Positions 1-11,603 of a DNA stretch of 64,000 nt are shown here, in pieces. The DNA is from Lacimicrobium sp. SS2-24 (lineage in GTDB: Bacteria > Pseudomonadota > Gammaproteobacteria > Enterobacterales > Alteromonadaceae): NCBI RefSeq assembly GCF_002201535.1, contig NZ_NIWW01000002.1, positions 1-64,000 on the forward strand. The letters run 5' to 3'. How positions within the stretch are numbered: the stretch's first letter is position 1; every line of letters starts with the position of its first letter. The notes under the pieces were generated by a model. That model was given only the letters and a program-made list of their open reading frames with translations, ran no database searches and was not told where the DNA came from. Both the position numbers and the translations under genes were made by a program.

Positions 1-89
1 TTTGGCAATGTCAAGCAGCCTAATTAAATTATTTTGCTATTATTACCGTTCAGGTTTGTCGTTGCCGATGTCCCCTGAAGAGAGCGCGC

Positions 90-117
90 ATTCTACAGAT
101 ACGAACTTTAAGATCAA
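90..117 (-). promoter_or_regulatory. Stable-RNA type promoter reading out of the left edge
   Basis: On the minus strand a -35 TTGATC (112-117) and a -10 TAGAAT (90-95) are 16 bp apart, and the -10 is followed by a GC-rich discriminator (GCGCGC). The 30 bp upstream of the -35 are A/T-rich, like an UP element. A second TTGACA lies at 9-14 with an A/T-rich stretch before it, and its -10 would fall outside the window. Tandem promoters with a GC-rich discriminator are typical of rRNA operons; the operon itself is not visible, so this is inference. Confidence 0.55.
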
Positions 118-143
118 TGACTTTTTGGTTAATTTTTCAAATT

Positions 144-183
144 ATTTGGTGTTGACCACCAAATAGGCATTAAACGCCTATTT
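144..183. promoter_or_regulatory. Two overlapping hairpins upstream of yrdA
   Basis: ATTTGGTG (144-151) pairs with CACCAAAT (157-164), and AAATAGGC (161-168) pairs with GCCTATTT (176-183), the latter followed by a run of T. The two stems share bases 161-164, so they cannot both form fully. The second hairpin resembles a weak intrinsic terminator on the plus strand. Its role is unknown. Confidence 0.35.
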
Positions 184-230
184 TTGATACTATTCGTCAA
201 AATACCGACCCTGAATAATGGAGATAAGCT

Positions 231-764
231 ATGAATTCATATAAAGGTAAATCACCTTCTCTTGGAGAGCGCTGCTATATAGACAGCAGTGCTGTGCTTA
301 AAGGCGACATTATTCTGGGTGACGACTCCAGCGTCTGGCCGCTGGTAGCAGCAAGAGGGGATGTGAACCATATTCGTATCGGTCAACGCACTAACATCCA
401 GGATGGCACGGTATTACATGTTACTCGACGCTCTCAAAGTAATCCTTCCGGTTACCCGCTAATCATTGGTGATGATGTGACCGTTGGGCATAAATGTATG
501 CTGCATGGCTGTACTTTGGGTAACCGGATTCTAGTCGGCATGGGTGCCATCATTATGGACGCTGCGATCGTAGAGGACGATGTTTTTATTGGTGCCGGTG
601 CTTTGGTACCTCCCACTAAGCGCCTGAAGTCCGGCTATCTGTATGTTGGTAGTCCGGTAACCGAGTCGAGACCTCTTAAACAGGGAGAACTCGACTTTCT
701 CAAACAATCTGCATTGAATTACGTCGAACTGAAAAATGATTACCTGGATCCGTCCTGTGCATAA
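231..764 (+). CDS. yrdA: Gamma-class carbonic anhydrase family protein YrdA
   Basis: This 177-residue protein is built almost entirely of hexapeptide repeats that form a left-handed beta helix, the gamma-carbonic anhydrase/YrdA/PaaY fold. The three metal-binding histidines of the family are present at about H63, H87 and H92 (VLHVTR and [10 protein letters not shown]). The family binds zinc as a trimer; many members have weak or no measured hydratase activity, so the substrate is uncertain. The ATG at 231 has a GGAGA ribosome site 6 bases upstream. The gene is followed by aroE on the other strand, whose 3' end overlaps it by 25 bp. Confidence 0.9.
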   Translation: MNSYKGKSPSLGERCYIDSSAVLKGDIILGDDSSVWPLVAARGDVNHIRIGQRTNIQDGTVLHVTRRSQSNPSGYPLIIGDDVTVGHKCMLHGCTLGNRILVGMGAIIMDAAIVEDDVFIGAGALVPPTKRLKSGYLYVGSPVTESRPLKQGELDFLKQSALNYVELKNDYLDPSCA

Positions 765-1571
765 AGATGCCGTCGCAATGCCTGACGCACCGCTGACGTG
801 TCAGGCTGCACGCTTCGCCACAGGCTGAAACTCTGCGCGGCCTGCTCCACCAGCATGCCCAAACCATCCAACAAAACTGCCGCACCATGGTATTCAGCCC
901 ATTGGTTAAATGGCGTCTGCGCTTTGCCATACAGCATATCGTAACAGGTAGTCTGTGAGTGTAGCGTCGTCGCCGCTATATTTGGCCGCTCGCCGGATAA
1001 ACCTGATGAGGAAGCATTGATGATGACGTCAAAGGCCTGATCAGGCACTGTTTCCAGACCACTGCCGGTAATATCACCATATTCGCTAAACTGTAGCGCC
1101 AGAGCACTGGCTTTTTCTGCGGTACGATTGGCAATGTGTAAACGATGCGGAGATTGTCTCAACAGAGGCAAAATCACACCTCGGGCCGCCCCTCCTGCAC
1201 CTAACAGCAGAATCCGTTTACCTTTTAACTCGACATGATGAAATTGCAGGTCCCTGACCAGACCAATGCCGTCGGTATTGTCACCGAAGAGCTTCCCTTT
1301 ATTGCTCATCAATGTATTCACAGAGCCCGCCAGCCTGGCTTGTTCTGACAATTCATCTGCCAGGTCGAATGCCTGCTCTTTAAAAGGCACCGTCACATTA
1401 GCACCTTTGCCACCTGCCGCAAAAAACTGACGCGCGGTTTCTTCAAAGCCATCTAAAGGTGCTAGGATCGCCTCATAATTCAGCAATTGCTTCGTTTGCG
1501 CTGCAAACATGGCGTGAATAAACGGTGACTTGCTGTGTGCAATGGGATTACCAAAGACGGCGTATTGATCC

Positions 1572-1573
<2 letters not shown>
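740..1573 (-). CDS. aroE: Shikimate dehydrogenase
   Basis: This 277-residue protein reduces 3-dehydroshikimate to shikimate with NADPH in the aromatic amino acid pathway. The N-terminal shikimate-binding motif HSKSP (13-17), catalytic Lys65 in NVTVPFK, Asp101 in GDNTDG and the NADP loop GAGGAAR (125-131) are all visible. I choose the ATG at 1573 ([10 protein letters not shown]) because family members begin just before this motif; the reading frame stays open 34 codons further upstream but that extension is not conserved. Its start codon shares two bases with the start of the divergent globin gene. The 3' end overlaps yrdA by 25 bp in convergent orientation. Confidence 0.95.
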
Positions 1574-2932
<1,359 letters not shown>

Positions 2933-2935
2933 TCA

Positions 2936-3508
2936 TTAATTTCCGGGCCTGAGGACCTTACCTGTCAGACCATGTCGAATTTCGGAAGGCTTGAGACTTC
3001 CACCTAAATTTCCAGGTACCAATAGCACCTTATCTGCAAACGTTTCGCGTATGTCTGAGGCGCGCGTTATCGGAGGCTGACCGCTCACATTTGCGCTGGT
3101 TGACACAACAGGCTTGCCCAGCACCTCACACAATTGGGCCACAACAGGATGAGCTGAAACCCGTACAGCCAGCAAATCCGAACCGCCGGTTATCCAGTCA
3201 GGTGCCGTATCTGACTTTGGTAACAACCATGTTACCGGACCAGGCCAGCTGGATACGATAGCCGTGCGCCGGTCTGAGGGAATGGCAGTGTCTTTGACAT
3301 AAGGTAAAAGCTGCGAATAGGTCCTGGCCACCAGTATCAAGCCTTTCTCTACAGGACGCTGCTTTAATGCCAGTAAATCCATCACAGCCTGCTGATTATC
3401 GGGATCACATCCGAGTCCGAATACCGCCTCTGTCGGGTAAGCAAGTAGTTGTCCCTGCACAAAAGCCTGCTGAATTTCATCATGCCACGATGGGGTGGAG
3501 TCACTCAT
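2936..3508 (-). CDS. tsaC: L-threonylcarbamoyladenylate synthase TsaC
   Basis: This 190-residue protein is a single-domain YrdC/Sua5 family enzyme. It makes threonylcarbamoyl-AMP from threonine, bicarbonate and ATP, the first step of the t6A37 tRNA modification. Visible signatures are YPTEAVFGLGCD near residue 25, the LKQRP block with the following lysine, and STSANVSGQPP near residue 136. There is no C-terminal Sua5 domain. The order yrdD-tsaC-hemF is common in gammaproteobacteria. Confidence 0.94.
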   Translation of the reverse strand: MSDSTPSWHDEIQQAFVQGQLLAYPTEAVFGLGCDPDNQQAVMDLLALKQRPVEKGLILVARTYSQLLPYVKDTAIPSDRRTAIVSSWPGPVTWLLPKSDTAPDWITGGSDLLAVRVSAHPVVAQLCEVLGKPVVSTSANVSGQPPITRASDIRETFADKVLLVPGNLGGSLKPSEIRHGLTGKVLRPGN

Positions 3509-3553
3509 TATTTAGGCCTTGTTTATACGAAACGCAAATCATATACCTGACCA

Positions 3554-4117
3554 TCATTGCGATACAATTTTATGCTGGCACTGACGTTGAGGGCACTGCA
3601 AGTATTCATCCTGCCCGGAGTGCTTCGATACCATCACTGGCCAGTCACATTGTGGACAAGGGTGAGACACGGGTGGATGATTAAGCAGATACTTACACGC
3701 CGGATAGCGTCCACAGGCGAAGAAGCGCTTTCCATAGCGGTTAGTCCTTTCCTGTAGCTGCCCTTCACCACAGGCGGGACAGGGAACCTGTGTCGCTGTT
3801 TTTGGATTGAGCTTTTCAATATGGTGGCACTCGGGGAAATGGGTACAACCAATAAACAGGCCATAACGCCCTTTCTTAACCGCCATAGGAGAACCGCACT
3901 GTGGGCATGCTGAGGACTCAATGATCTTCAGCTCATGGTACTCATACTCGTGCAGTGGCTTGCTGAACTCGCATTGAGGATAGCGACTGCATCCCAGAAA
4001 AGGACCACTGCGCCCCGACCGGATTTGCAGCTTGGCTTCGCACTGAGGGCAAGTGCCATAAGCATGCTGCAAGGCATGCTCATCGGCGTTAAAAAGAGAG
4101 TGATCGATCTTTGACAT
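3554..4117 (-). CDS. yrdD: Topoisomerase-type zinc-ribbon protein (YrdD-like)
   Basis: This 187-residue protein consists of four consecutive C4 zinc ribbons of the kind found at the C terminus of DNA topoisomerase I. Each begins with CPxC (near residues 23, 71, 113 and 154) and ends with a second Cys pair such as CSRYPQC, CTHFPEC, CGRYPAC and CPQRQC. There is no topoisomerase catalytic domain, so it is a DNA- or RNA-binding accessory protein of unknown role. It sits between smg and tsaC on the same strand. Confidence 0.88.
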   Translation of the reverse strand: MSKIDHSLFNADEHALQHAYGTCPQCEAKLQIRSGRSGPFLGCSRYPQCEFSKPLHEYEYHELKIIESSACPQCGSPMAVKKGRYGLFIGCTHFPECHHIEKLNPKTATQVPCPACGEGQLQERTNRYGKRFFACGRYPACKYLLNHPPVSHPCPQCDWPVMVSKHSGQDEYLQCPQRQCQHKIVSQ

Positions 4118-4189
4118 AAGGGAATTATGTCACAACAAGGCGGCGCTTAGTATCCAAGCGTTTTACCTACTTCAGAGAAGGTTCTGCGT

Positions 4190-4666
4190 TTAGTGTAACA
4201 AGCCTTCCGGCTCCTCAAACAGCAGCTCTTCCATTTGCGCGTAGGCATTCTCTTTACCTGGTACGTTAAACAGCACCATCAACACGACCCACTTCAGGTC
4301 TTCCAGACAGAATTCTAATGTGTCGATTTCCATAACCCGATCCAAAACCATTTCACGGGTACAGGCATCCAGAACATTAATCTGCTCAAGAAACATCAGA
4401 AACCCGCGACACTCCACATCAAGCCGCATTTGCTCTTCTTGAGTATAAATACGGGTCAAGGCAGACGTCGACGCATTTGCCAGGTACGGATGGGTATCCG
4501 ATTCCTGCAGTGCTGCGAGTTTCTCTAACCAGGAAAGTGCTTTGTATATTTCATCATGGTGAAAACCGGCACGCACAAGCTCATCGGTCAACTCGTCCTG
4601 GTCGACACGAATTTCCGTTTCACTGTGAATGAAGTTTTCGAACAGATACATGAGGATGTCAAACAT
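4190..4666 (-). CDS. smg: Smg family protein (DUF494)
   Basis: This 158-residue, acidic, mostly helical protein begins [12 protein letters not shown] and matches the Smg/DUF494 family over its whole length. It lies 1 bp from the end of dprA, and the pair dprA-smg is conserved in gammaproteobacteria. In E. coli the operon is def-fmt and smg/smf; the function of Smg itself is not settled. The C terminus [20 protein letters not shown] is the best conserved part. Confidence 0.92.
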   Translation of the reverse strand: MFDILMYLFENFIHSETEIRVDQDELTDELVRAGFHHDEIYKALSWLEKLAALQESDTHPYLANASTSALTRIYTQEEQMRLDVECRGFLMFLEQINVLDACTREMVLDRVMEIDTLEFCLEDLKWVVLMVLFNVPGKENAYAQMEELLFEEPEGLLH

Positions 4667-4667
4667 A

Positions 4668-5780
4668 CTATTTTCCCCTCAATTTTATGTAACCACCAGG
4701 GACGGTGATTACTAAGCCACGCAACTCATATTCTAATAATTCGGTCAACACCGCCTTCAATGGCAGGCCGCTGCGCTTTGCGATCACATCAATCGGTGTG
4801 GTCTCATACTCAACACTATCTAACAATTTGTCACTTGCCAAGCCATTGTCATTATTTTTTTCGGCATCATTTTCATTTACTTGAAGGGGGCCTATATCAA
4901 GGTTTTGATATTCCTCGATAATATCTTCCACCGTCTCCACCAGCTTGGCTCCCTGCTTAATCAGATAATGACACCCCTTACTCATGGGGTTATAAACACT
5001 GCCCGGCACCGCGAATACCTCTTTACCTTGCTCAAGGGCGTACCTGGCCGTAATCAATGATCCACTTCGAATGGCGCCCTCGACCACGATAGTGCCCATA
5101 CTCATACCACTGATAATACGGTTTCGACGTGGAAAATGATCAGCCATTGCGGCTTGCTGGGGGGCAAATTCCGTCATGACACAGCCGCCTTGTTTAACGA
5201 TTTCGTGTGCCAGTTGAACATGTCTTTTTGGATATAGTTTCTGCAGCCCAGAGCCAAGTACAGCAATGGTCTTCCCACCCTGCTGTAAAACACCTTTGTG
5301 GGCCCAGCCGTCAATACCCAGGGCCAAACCACTGGTAATGGTAAAGCCGACCTGACTCAGCTGCCCCGCCAGTTCGAAGGCAAACTGGCGCCCTTGCACA
5401 GTGGGATTCCTCGTGCCGACAATCGCCAGTTGGGTCGCATCAAGGCAATGTGGGTCCCCCCAGACATAAAGGACTAAGGGCGGCCGACAAAGCTGCCTTA
5501 GCGGTTGCGGAAAGTGATCACTATCGAAGCAGACAATCTCATGTTCTGGCTGCTGGGTAGACCACGCTAATGCGTCGTTCAGCCAGGTCTCATTGGGATG
5601 TCGCAGACTGCGAATCTGCTCTGTGGTCAAGCCTCCCCGTCTAAGTTCATCATCATCGGACTCAAATACAGCCAGCAGGTTGCCGTGAGTCTGCTCAAAC
5701 AGAGCCCGGTATGTTGCCGCGCCAAATCGCGGCATCTGCTCCAGTATCATCCACTGTTTACGTTTCACATCCTGTGACAT
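4668..5780 (-). CDS. dprA: DNA-processing protein DprA (Smf)
   Basis: DprA binds incoming single-stranded DNA and loads RecA during natural transformation. The 370 residues show an N-terminal helical region, a central Rossmann-like domain with [46 protein letters not shown] and AVPGSVYNP, and a C-terminal winged-helix domain (about 310-370, [12 protein letters not shown]). Whether the organism is transformable cannot be judged from this window. It is the first gene of a dprA-smg unit and lies next to the LysM gene, as in many relatives. Confidence 0.95.
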   Translation of the reverse strand: MSQDVKRKQWMILEQMPRFGAATYRALFEQTHGNLLAVFESDDDELRRGGLTTEQIRSLRHPNETWLNDALAWSTQQPEHEIVCFDSDHFPQPLRQLCRPPLVLYVWGDPHCLDATQLAIVGTRNPTVQGRQFAFELAGQLSQVGFTITSGLALGIDGWAHKGVLQQGGKTIAVLGSGLQKLYPKRHVQLAHEIVKQGGCVMTEFAPQQAAMADHFPRRNRIISGMSMGTIVVEGAIRSGSLITARYALEQGKEVFAVPGSVYNPMSKGCHYLIKQGAKLVETVEDIIEEYQNLDIGPLQVNENDAEKNNDNGLASDKLLDSVEYETTPIDVIAKRSGLPLKAVLTELLEYELRGLVITVPGGYIKLRGK

Positions 5781-5819
5781 TGCTCTTCCCTAGTTTAGCA
5801 CCCCAGGGCAACCACCAGC

Positions 5820-6884
5820 CTAGGGTTTAGCGATGATATCGCCCCGGCGCACCACAGCAGAGCTATTGATAATCAACGCGTAGCTGGCTGCAGAAAAAGT
5901 TTTAAACACCACCAGCTCCCCGGTTTTTATTGCCGGGGGTTGAGGGCCGTCCTCTTCATCAAAGATTGCCGGTAACCAGCCTTCATCTTCGGAATCAGGC
6001 TTTGAGGTGCGGACCTTAGGTCCTTGTTTGTAAATGCCCATCACCGTACCCGGTGATACTTGCCCTTGTCCCAGATCAATGACCACCACATCAAGACGCC
6101 CCATCAGGTTATGTTCCTGCAAATTGCCAAGGATGTGCCCTTGCTGGCCGTCGGCAGCCTGTAGTTCAATATCTTCTGGCTGAGGCATAATAGAAGCAGG
6201 CGCCATCCGGTCACCGGGGCGCGATTCCATACGAGAGGTGTGAAGCTTGACCAGGCTGAAATCCTGTTTCTGCGTGGGAACCACTGTACCGCTGGCCAGA
6301 TTACGTAGCTGGACACCTATCTGATTACCTTGAAGATCAAATACCGCGCCTTGTTTTCTCAGCACCAGCACGACGTCTTCTGTCAGACCGGGATCGCCCA
6401 CCAGCAGGTCTTCAGAGGCAAACCGGACCGTGTCGTCGTAGTCTTTCAATACTTTAGGAAGAGCATTGAATTGCTCTTCTTCCATAACGACCGCATCCTT
6501 GATGAAAGGGGCAATGGTAGACCAGGGGATGACCGGCACGGGCTCAGCACTTTTATCCAGCATTTTTCCCTGCGGACTCAGTTTCTTGTGAGGTTTATCT
6601 TCACTGGACCGGGAGAGCACAAGCTGGGCCTCGCCTTTTTCGTTTATCACCAGGCGTAATTCGTCCCCCGGGTAAATCAAATGGGGATTACTGATATGGG
6701 TATTATTTCGCCACAGCTCAGGCCATAACCAGGGCTGGGAAAGATACATGGCAGAGATATCCCACAACGTATCGCCTTTTTTGACCTGATAGATTTGTGG
6801 TGCATCGGGCTTAATCACCAGTGCCATGCACCACATGGGCAGCATCAACAGCAGCATTAGCCATTTCGTTCGAGTAAACCGCAT
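5820..6884 (-). CDS. Exported LysM peptidoglycan-binding protein
   Basis: A 354-residue protein with a signal peptide (MRFTRTKWLMLLLMLPMWCMA) and one LysM domain right after it (YQVKKGDTLWDISAMYL through IYPGDEL). The long remainder has no motif I recognise beyond similarity to the LysM proteins usually encoded between dprA and def. I chose ATG 6884 because it opens a proper signal peptide and has GGGGGA a few bases upstream; the frame is open to 7013 but that extension is hydrophilic and would bury the signal. It probably acts in the periplasm on the cell wall. Confidence 0.85.
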   Translation of the reverse strand: MRFTRTKWLMLLLMLPMWCMALVIKPDAPQIYQVKKGDTLWDISAMYLSQPWLWPELWRNNTHISNPHLIYPGDELRLVINEKGEAQLVLSRSSEDKPHKKLSPQGKMLDKSAEPVPVIPWSTIAPFIKDAVVMEEEQFNALPKVLKDYDDTVRFASEDLLVGDPGLTEDVVLVLRKQGAVFDLQGNQIGVQLRNLASGTVVPTQKQDFSLVKLHTSRMESRPGDRMAPASIMPQPEDIELQAADGQQGHILGNLQEHNLMGRLDVVVIDLGQGQVSPGTVMGIYKQGPKVRTSKPDSEDEGWLPAIFDEEDGPQPPAIKTGELVVFKTFSAASYALIINSSAVVRRGDIIAKP

Positions 6885-7156
6885 ATTTCCCCCGGCAGTT
6901 TGTGTTTTACGATTCCGGTCCCACAACTGTTGCACACCGCGACAGCCTGAAATCACATTTAATAATAGACGGCTTAGCACAGCTTGCTTATGAGTCGATG
7001 CAAAGACGGTCAATCCTGAAGCCTATTATTTTTTTACCTCAATTGCGCTAGAATAGCGGCTATTCACAGGTATTAAATAGTCTTTTAACCGCTTTAGTAT
7101 GTTAATTGATATTTAAAACCGCCATTTTCACGAATTTAAGTGTAGCTGATTACATC

Positions 7157-7666
7157 ATGGCCAAATTAGAAGTTCTGCGTTTTCCCGATGAGCGCTTACG
7201 CACTGTTGCAAAGCCAGTGGCTGAGGTTAACGATACTATTCGCACCCTGATCGACGACATGTTTGACACCATGCGTGAGGAAAAGGGTATTGGCCTTGCT
7301 GCTACCCAGGTCAATACACATCTGCGCATTGTGGTGATGGACGTCTCGGAGGATCAGAGTAACCCCCTGGTTTTCATTAATCCCGAGATTACCGCGAAGG
7401 AAGGTAGCACCATTAGCGAGGAAGGATGTCTCTCGGTACCAAACAACTACGCAAAAGTGGAACGCGCAGAAAAAGTCACGGTTTCAGCGTTAAATGCTGA
7501 TGGAGAGACCTTTTCTTTAGATGCCGAAGGTCTGCTGGCCATTTGTATTCAGCACGAACTCGATCACTTGCGGGGCGTGCTCTTCGTAGACTACCTGTCA
7601 CCGCTGAAGCGTCAGCGTATTCGCAAGAAGCTGGAAAAAGAAGCCCGCCTGTTAACCCGAGCCTGA
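7157..7666 (+). CDS. def: Peptide deformylase
   Basis: Def removes the formyl group from the N-terminal methionine of new proteins. The 169 residues contain the three metallo-hydrolase motifs: GIGLAATQV (45-52), EEGCLSVP with metal ligand Cys91, and QHELDH with His133, Glu134 and His137. The chosen ATG at 7157 gives [14 protein letters not shown], the usual N terminus; a TTG at 7106 in the same frame is not needed. It heads the def-fmt-rsmB-trkA unit that is conserved in gammaproteobacteria. Confidence 0.97.
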   Translation: MAKLEVLRFPDERLRTVAKPVAEVNDTIRTLIDDMFDTMREEKGIGLAATQVNTHLRIVVMDVSEDQSNPLVFINPEITAKEGSTISEEGCLSVPNNYAKVERAEKVTVSALNADGETFSLDAEGLLAICIQHELDHLRGVLFVDYLSPLKRQRIRKKLEKEARLLTRA

Positions 7667-7675
7667 GGCCAGCCA

Positions 7676-8611
7676 TTGAAAAAGTCTTATCGTATTGTTT
7701 TTGCCGGTACTCCGGATTTTGCAGCCCGGCACCTGCAGGCCCTAATTGATTCTGAACACTCGGTGGTCGCGGTTTATACTCAGCCAGACCGACCCGCTGG
7801 TCGAGGCAAAAAACTACAGGCCAGTGCCGTAAAATCGTTGGCCTGCACACACGACATCCCCGTTTATCAACCCTCTTCATTGCGAAATGAAGAGGCACAG
7901 CAACAGTTAGCCGAACTCAATGCCGATATCATGGTGGTGGTCGCTTATGGTCTGATTCTGCCCCAGTCAGTGCTCGATATACCCACCAACGGCTGCTTAA
8001 ATGTACATGGTTCACTGTTACCCAAATGGCGCGGCGCGGCGCCAATACAACGAGCCATATGGGCTGGCGATACGCAGACAGGTATTACCATTATGCAAAT
8101 GGATAAAGGGCTGGATACCGGTGATATGCTCGCCAAGCGCGCCATCACTATTGCCGCCACAGATACCAGTGCCAGCCTTTATGAAAAACTCGCAAAGTTG
8201 GGTCCCGAAGTGCTGTTGGAAACCCTTGCACAGTTAGCCACCATCGTTCCTGAGCCCCAGGATGACAACCTGGCCAGTTACGCACAAAAGCTCAGCAAAG
8301 AGGAAGCACAACTTAACTGGCATCAGGATGCCGAACAATTGGCGCGTAACGTCAGAGCATTTAATCCCTGGCCGGTTTGTTATTTTGAGCACCAGGGTAC
8401 AGCCATAAAAGTCTGGCAGGCCAGTGTAACTGACGTAAAAGGTCAGCCAGGGGAAATCATCAGCGCTGACAAGCATGGCATTGTAATCGCCACGGCACGT
8501 CAGGGCCTGCGATTAGAGCACATCCAATTACCGGGTAAAAAAGCCATGTCTGCAGCAGACGTACTGAATGCTCGTCGAGACGATTTCACACCCGGAACAG
8601 TGTTGTCATGA
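7676..8611 (+). CDS. fmt: Methionyl-tRNA formyltransferase
   Basis: Fmt formylates the initiator Met-tRNA using 10-formyltetrahydrofolate. The 311 residues show the catalytic triad in the expected spacing: Asn109 and His111 in NVHGSLLP, and Asp147 in DKGLDTGD, plus the WRGAAPI loop; the C-terminal tRNA-binding OB domain follows. The start is a TTG at 7676 with GAGG 7 bases before it; no ATG is available without losing the conserved [12 protein letters not shown] strand. It lies 9 bp after def and overlaps rsmB by 4 bp (ATGA). Confidence 0.96.
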   Translation: MKKSYRIVFAGTPDFAARHLQALIDSEHSVVAVYTQPDRPAGRGKKLQASAVKSLACTHDIPVYQPSSLRNEEAQQQLAELNADIMVVVAYGLILPQSVLDIPTNGCLNVHGSLLPKWRGAAPIQRAIWAGDTQTGITIMQMDKGLDTGDMLAKRAITIAATDTSASLYEKLAKLGPEVLLETLAQLATIVPEPQDDNLASYAQKLSKEEAQLNWHQDAEQLARNVRAFNPWPVCYFEHQGTAIKVWQASVTDVKGQPGEIISADKHGIVIATARQGLRLEHIQLPGKKAMSAADVLNARRDDFTPGTVLS

Positions 8612-9906
8612 GTGGTGCAAGACTTCGGGCCGATGGCGCCCTGGCTTTGTTCCATGTTCTCGAACAAGGTCAGTCATTGCGCCACAGTTTTGCTCAGGTG
8701 CAGGCCCGACACAGCGAACGAGACCGCGCCTGGCTTCAGGAAATGGTCTACGGTGTGCTTCGTAACCTGCCGCAATTGCAGCTTTGGTTGCGCCAGCTAG
8801 TGCAAAAGCCACTGAAATCGAAACAGAAAGTGGTTGAGCACTTATTGTTATTGGGGCTCTATCAGCTGGCTTACAGCCGTGTATCGACGCATGCGGCCGT
8901 GGCAGAGACGGTAGGTGCATGTGAAAAGCTCAAATGTAATGGACTTAAGGGGCTGGTCAACGCGTGTCTGCGCAACTTCCTTCGTCAGGAACTGGCGAAG
9001 CAGCTGACAGAAGACCCTCAAATTCGTTCGGGCTTACCGAAATGGTTGTATCAGCGTCTGAGCGAGAATTATTCGACTGATCTGCACAAGGTGGTCACCG
9101 CCATCAACGAGCGTCCCCCTGTCTGGTTGCGGGTCAACACGCAACAAGTGAGCAAAGAGGCCTTTTGTGAGGCTCTCAGCGACCACGGAATTCTCTTTGA
9201 TGGCGAAGTTGCGCAGGTGCCATATGGCATCATCCTGCGAAAAGGCTATGACCTCACCACCCTGCCTGGCTATCAACAAGGCTGGTTTTCTGCACAGGAT
9301 GGTGCCGCCCAGCTAGCCGGACCTTTGTTGAATGCACAGGCGGGCGATCGCGTGCTGGATGCCTGTGCCGCCCCCGGCGGAAAGACCTGTCATATTCTGG
9401 AAAGACAACCAAAGCTCAGCGAATGCATCGCCCTGGATGTGGATCCTCAGCGCCTGCAAGTGGTGGCGGAAAACCTGACCCGGTTACAGCTCAGCGCAAC
9501 ACTTAAACAAGGCGATGCAGCCCATCCAGATAGCTGGTGGGATGGTAACCCCTTTGATCGTATACTGCTTGACGCCCCCTGTTCTGCTACCGGTGTCATA
9601 CGCCGACACCCTGATATTCGGTGGCTGCGAAAAGACAGTGACATTGGAAAATTGCAAGCCACTCAAGAACACATTCTGGAAGCCGTGTGGCCTCTGCTAA
9701 AGCCCGGCGGAACGCTACTATATGCAACCTGTTCGATACTAGCAGAAGAAAACCGACAGCAGATCCAGCGCTTCTTGCGCCGTCATGACGACGCACAGTT
9801 GTCCCCTGTCAGTAGCGAGGAAACACCAGAGAATCCCGGCTGGCAGATCTTGCCCGGTCATATGGAAATGGATGGTTTCTATTACGCCAGACTGATAAAG
9901 TGCTGA
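8608..9906 (+). CDS. rsmB: 16S rRNA m5C967 methyltransferase RsmB
   Basis: RsmB methylates C967 of 16S rRNA. The 432-residue protein has an N-terminal NusB-like RNA-binding domain (about 1-140) and a C-terminal SAM methyltransferase with [16 protein letters not shown], the motif [18 protein letters not shown] and the motif VI catalytic YATCSI. Both cysteines used by m5C methyltransferases (PC and TC) are present. The ATG at 8608 overlaps the fmt stop, which suggests coupled translation. Confidence 0.96.
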   Translation: MSGARLRADGALALFHVLEQGQSLRHSFAQVQARHSERDRAWLQEMVYGVLRNLPQLQLWLRQLVQKPLKSKQKVVEHLLLLGLYQLAYSRVSTHAAVAETVGACEKLKCNGLKGLVNACLRNFLRQELAKQLTEDPQIRSGLPKWLYQRLSENYSTDLHKVVTAINERPPVWLRVNTQQVSKEAFCEALSDHGILFDGEVAQVPYGIILRKGYDLTTLPGYQQGWFSAQDGAAQLAGPLLNAQAGDRVLDACAAPGGKTCHILERQPKLSECIALDVDPQRLQVVAENLTRLQLSATLKQGDAAHPDSWWDGNPFDRILLDAPCSATGVIRRHPDIRWLRKDSDIGKLQATQEHILEAVWPLLKPGGTLLYATCSILAEENRQQIQRFLRRHDDAQLSPVSSEETPENPGWQILPGHMEMDGFYYARLIKC

Positions 9907-9991
9907 TAAATAAAGAAAGCTGGATTACTATTATTTCCCTGTGCGAGCCCCACGCGGCGGCAAAAAAGCATAACGATAAGAATCAAATAAT

Positions 9992-11371
9992 ATGAAGATC
10001 ATCATAGTAGGAGCTGGTCAGGTAGGCGGCACGCTGGCGGAAAATCTGGTCGGTGAGAAAAATGAAATCACCGTTATCGATTCAGATTATGATGTCTTAA
10101 GAGGTCTGCAAGACCGCCTCGATCTTCAGGTGATTTCCGGTTTTGGCTCACACCCCGATGTCTTAAAAAAGGCCGGTGCAGAAGACGCCGACATGCTCAT
10201 TGCGGTCACCAACAGTGACGAGTCCAACATGATGGCATGTCAGATTGCACATACCCTGTTTAAAACCCCCACAAAAATCGCCCGCATTCGGTCTGGTCAA
10301 TACCTGGCATACCAGGAGCAGCTGTTCAAACACTCCGATATTCCAGTAAATCATATGATTGCACCGGAGCAATTAGTAACGCGCTCCATCAAGCGCCTTA
10401 TCGATTACCCTGGTGCCTTGCAGGTGGTTGAGTTTGCCGATGGAAAAGTCAGCCTGGTGGCGGTAAAGGCCTATTATGGCGGGCTACTTGTAGGCCATGC
10501 CTTATCGGCACTGAAAGAGCATATGCCCAACGTTGAAACCCGTGTTGCGGCTATTTATCGTCGTGGGCGGCCCATAAGACCACTCGGGACAACCGTCATC
10601 GAAGCGGACGATGAGGTGTTCTTCATCGCTGCCACCAAGCATATTCGCGCGGTGATGAGTGAATTGCAGAAACTTGAGTCGAGTTACAAGCGCATCATGA
10701 TTGCCGGCGGAGGGCTGATTGGTGCAGGTCTGGCATCTCAACTGGAAGAAAAGCATCAGGTTAAACTGATCGAGTTTAACCAGGAACGAGCCAAATTCCT
10801 CTCCTCGAGCCTCAAAAAGGCAACAGTGTTTCACGGAGATGCCTCTGATCAGGAACTGCTCAATGAAGAGCAGGTCGATCAAACCGATGTGTTTATTGCT
10901 GTCACCAATGACGATGAGGCCAATATCATGTCGGCTATGCTGGCCAAGCGCATGGGAGCGAAGAAAACCATGGTGCTAATTCAGCGCAGTGCTTACGTGG
11001 ATCTGGTGCAAGGTGGTGAAGTAGACATTGCGGTCTCACCGCAACAAGCCACCATTTCAGCACTACTCACTCATGTAAGGCGTGGAGACATAGTAAATGT
11101 TTACTCACTTAGACGAGGTGCTGCTGAGGCAATTGAAGCTATCGCCCATGGTGATGAGCACACGTCTAAGGTAGTGGGTAAAGCCATTAATGACATCAAA
11201 TTACCACCTGGCACAACCATTGGTGCTGTCGTGCGCAAAGACGAAGTTATTATTGCCCATGGTGATACGGTGATTGAAGCCGATGATCACGTGATTTTGT
11301 TTCTGGTCGATAAAAAGTACATCGATCATGTGGAAAAGTTGTTCCAGCCCAGTGCCTTCTTCTTCGGTTGA
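9992..11371 (+). CDS. trkA: Trk potassium transporter regulatory subunit TrkA
   Basis: TrkA is the peripheral NAD-binding subunit of the Trk potassium uptake system. The 459 residues form two tandem RCK units: nucleotide loops [12 protein letters not shown] near residue 7 and [14 protein letters not shown] near residue 235, each followed by a TrkA-C domain, with the second ending near the C terminus. It follows rsmB after 85 bp. The channel subunit trkH lies only 1.6 kb downstream on the opposite strand, so both parts of the transporter are encoded here. Confidence 0.96.
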   Translation: MKIIIVGAGQVGGTLAENLVGEKNEITVIDSDYDVLRGLQDRLDLQVISGFGSHPDVLKKAGAEDADMLIAVTNSDESNMMACQIAHTLFKTPTKIARIRSGQYLAYQEQLFKHSDIPVNHMIAPEQLVTRSIKRLIDYPGALQVVEFADGKVSLVAVKAYYGGLLVGHALSALKEHMPNVETRVAAIYRRGRPIRPLGTTVIEADDEVFFIAATKHIRAVMSELQKLESSYKRIMIAGGGLIGAGLASQLEEKHQVKLIEFNQERAKFLSSSLKKATVFHGDASDQELLNEEQVDQTDVFIAVTNDDEANIMSAMLAKRMGAKKTMVLIQRSAYVDLVQGGEVDIAVSPQQATISALLTHVRRGDIVNVYSLRRGAAEAIEAIAHGDEHTSKVVGKAINDIKLPPGTTIGAVVRKDEVIIAHGDTVIEADDHVILFLVDKKYIDHVEKLFQPSAFFFG

Positions 11372-11401
11372 CGTCAGCGTCAAAACCGCCGGGATTCAGA
11401 C

Positions 11402-11438
11402 AAAAAAAAGCCCTGACGAAATCGTCAGGGCTTTTTTT
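11402..11438. terminator. Bidirectional terminator between trkA and tRNA-Leu
   Basis: A 9-bp GC-rich stem (11410-11418 with 11423-11431, loop AAAT) is flanked by an 8-A run on the left and a 7-T run on the right. It can end trkA transcription on the plus strand and the tRNA transcript on the minus strand. Confidence 0.92.
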
Positions 11439-11444
11439 AAGAAT

Positions 11445-11531
11445 TGGTGCCCAGGAGAGGACTTGAACCTCCACGGGGTTTCCCCCACTAGCACCTGAAG
11501 CTAGCGTGTCTACCAATTCCACCACCTGGGC
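11445..11531 (-). tRNA. tRNA-Leu (anticodon CAG)
   Basis: The minus strand folds as a class II tRNA of 87 nt with an encoded CCA end. The acceptor stem GCCCAGG pairs with CCTGGGC, the D-arm contains the AATTGGTAGA segment, the anticodon stem is CTAGC/GCTAG around loop TTCAGGT (anticodon CAG), there is a long variable arm (GGGG...CCCC), and the T-arm carries GGTTCAAGTCC. It reads CUG leucine codons. Only one tRNA gene is present here. Confidence 0.97.
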
Positions 11532-11544
11532 AAGAAGAGCGCGT

Positions 11545-11573
11545 ACTTTAGTGATTAGCCCGCAAAAAGTCAA
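11545..11573 (-). promoter_or_regulatory. Promoter of tRNA-Leu
   Basis: On the minus strand -35 TTGACT (11568-11573) and -10 TAAAGT (11545-11550) are 17 bp apart and followed by a GC-rich discriminator (ACGCGC), typical for stringently controlled tRNA promoters. The mature tRNA begins 14 bases below the -10. Confidence 0.8.
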
Positions 11574-11603
11574 CGGTCTGATACAGTTTTTTGTTTCAAG
11601 CGC

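Noticed and set aside
6885-7013. Longer N terminus for the LysM protein
   Set aside because: The extension is hydrophilic and precedes a perfect signal peptide with its own ribosome site at 6884.
11285-11295. ATCACGTGAT as a third parS site
   Set aside because: Only the central CACGTG matches; the flanking bases of parS are absent.
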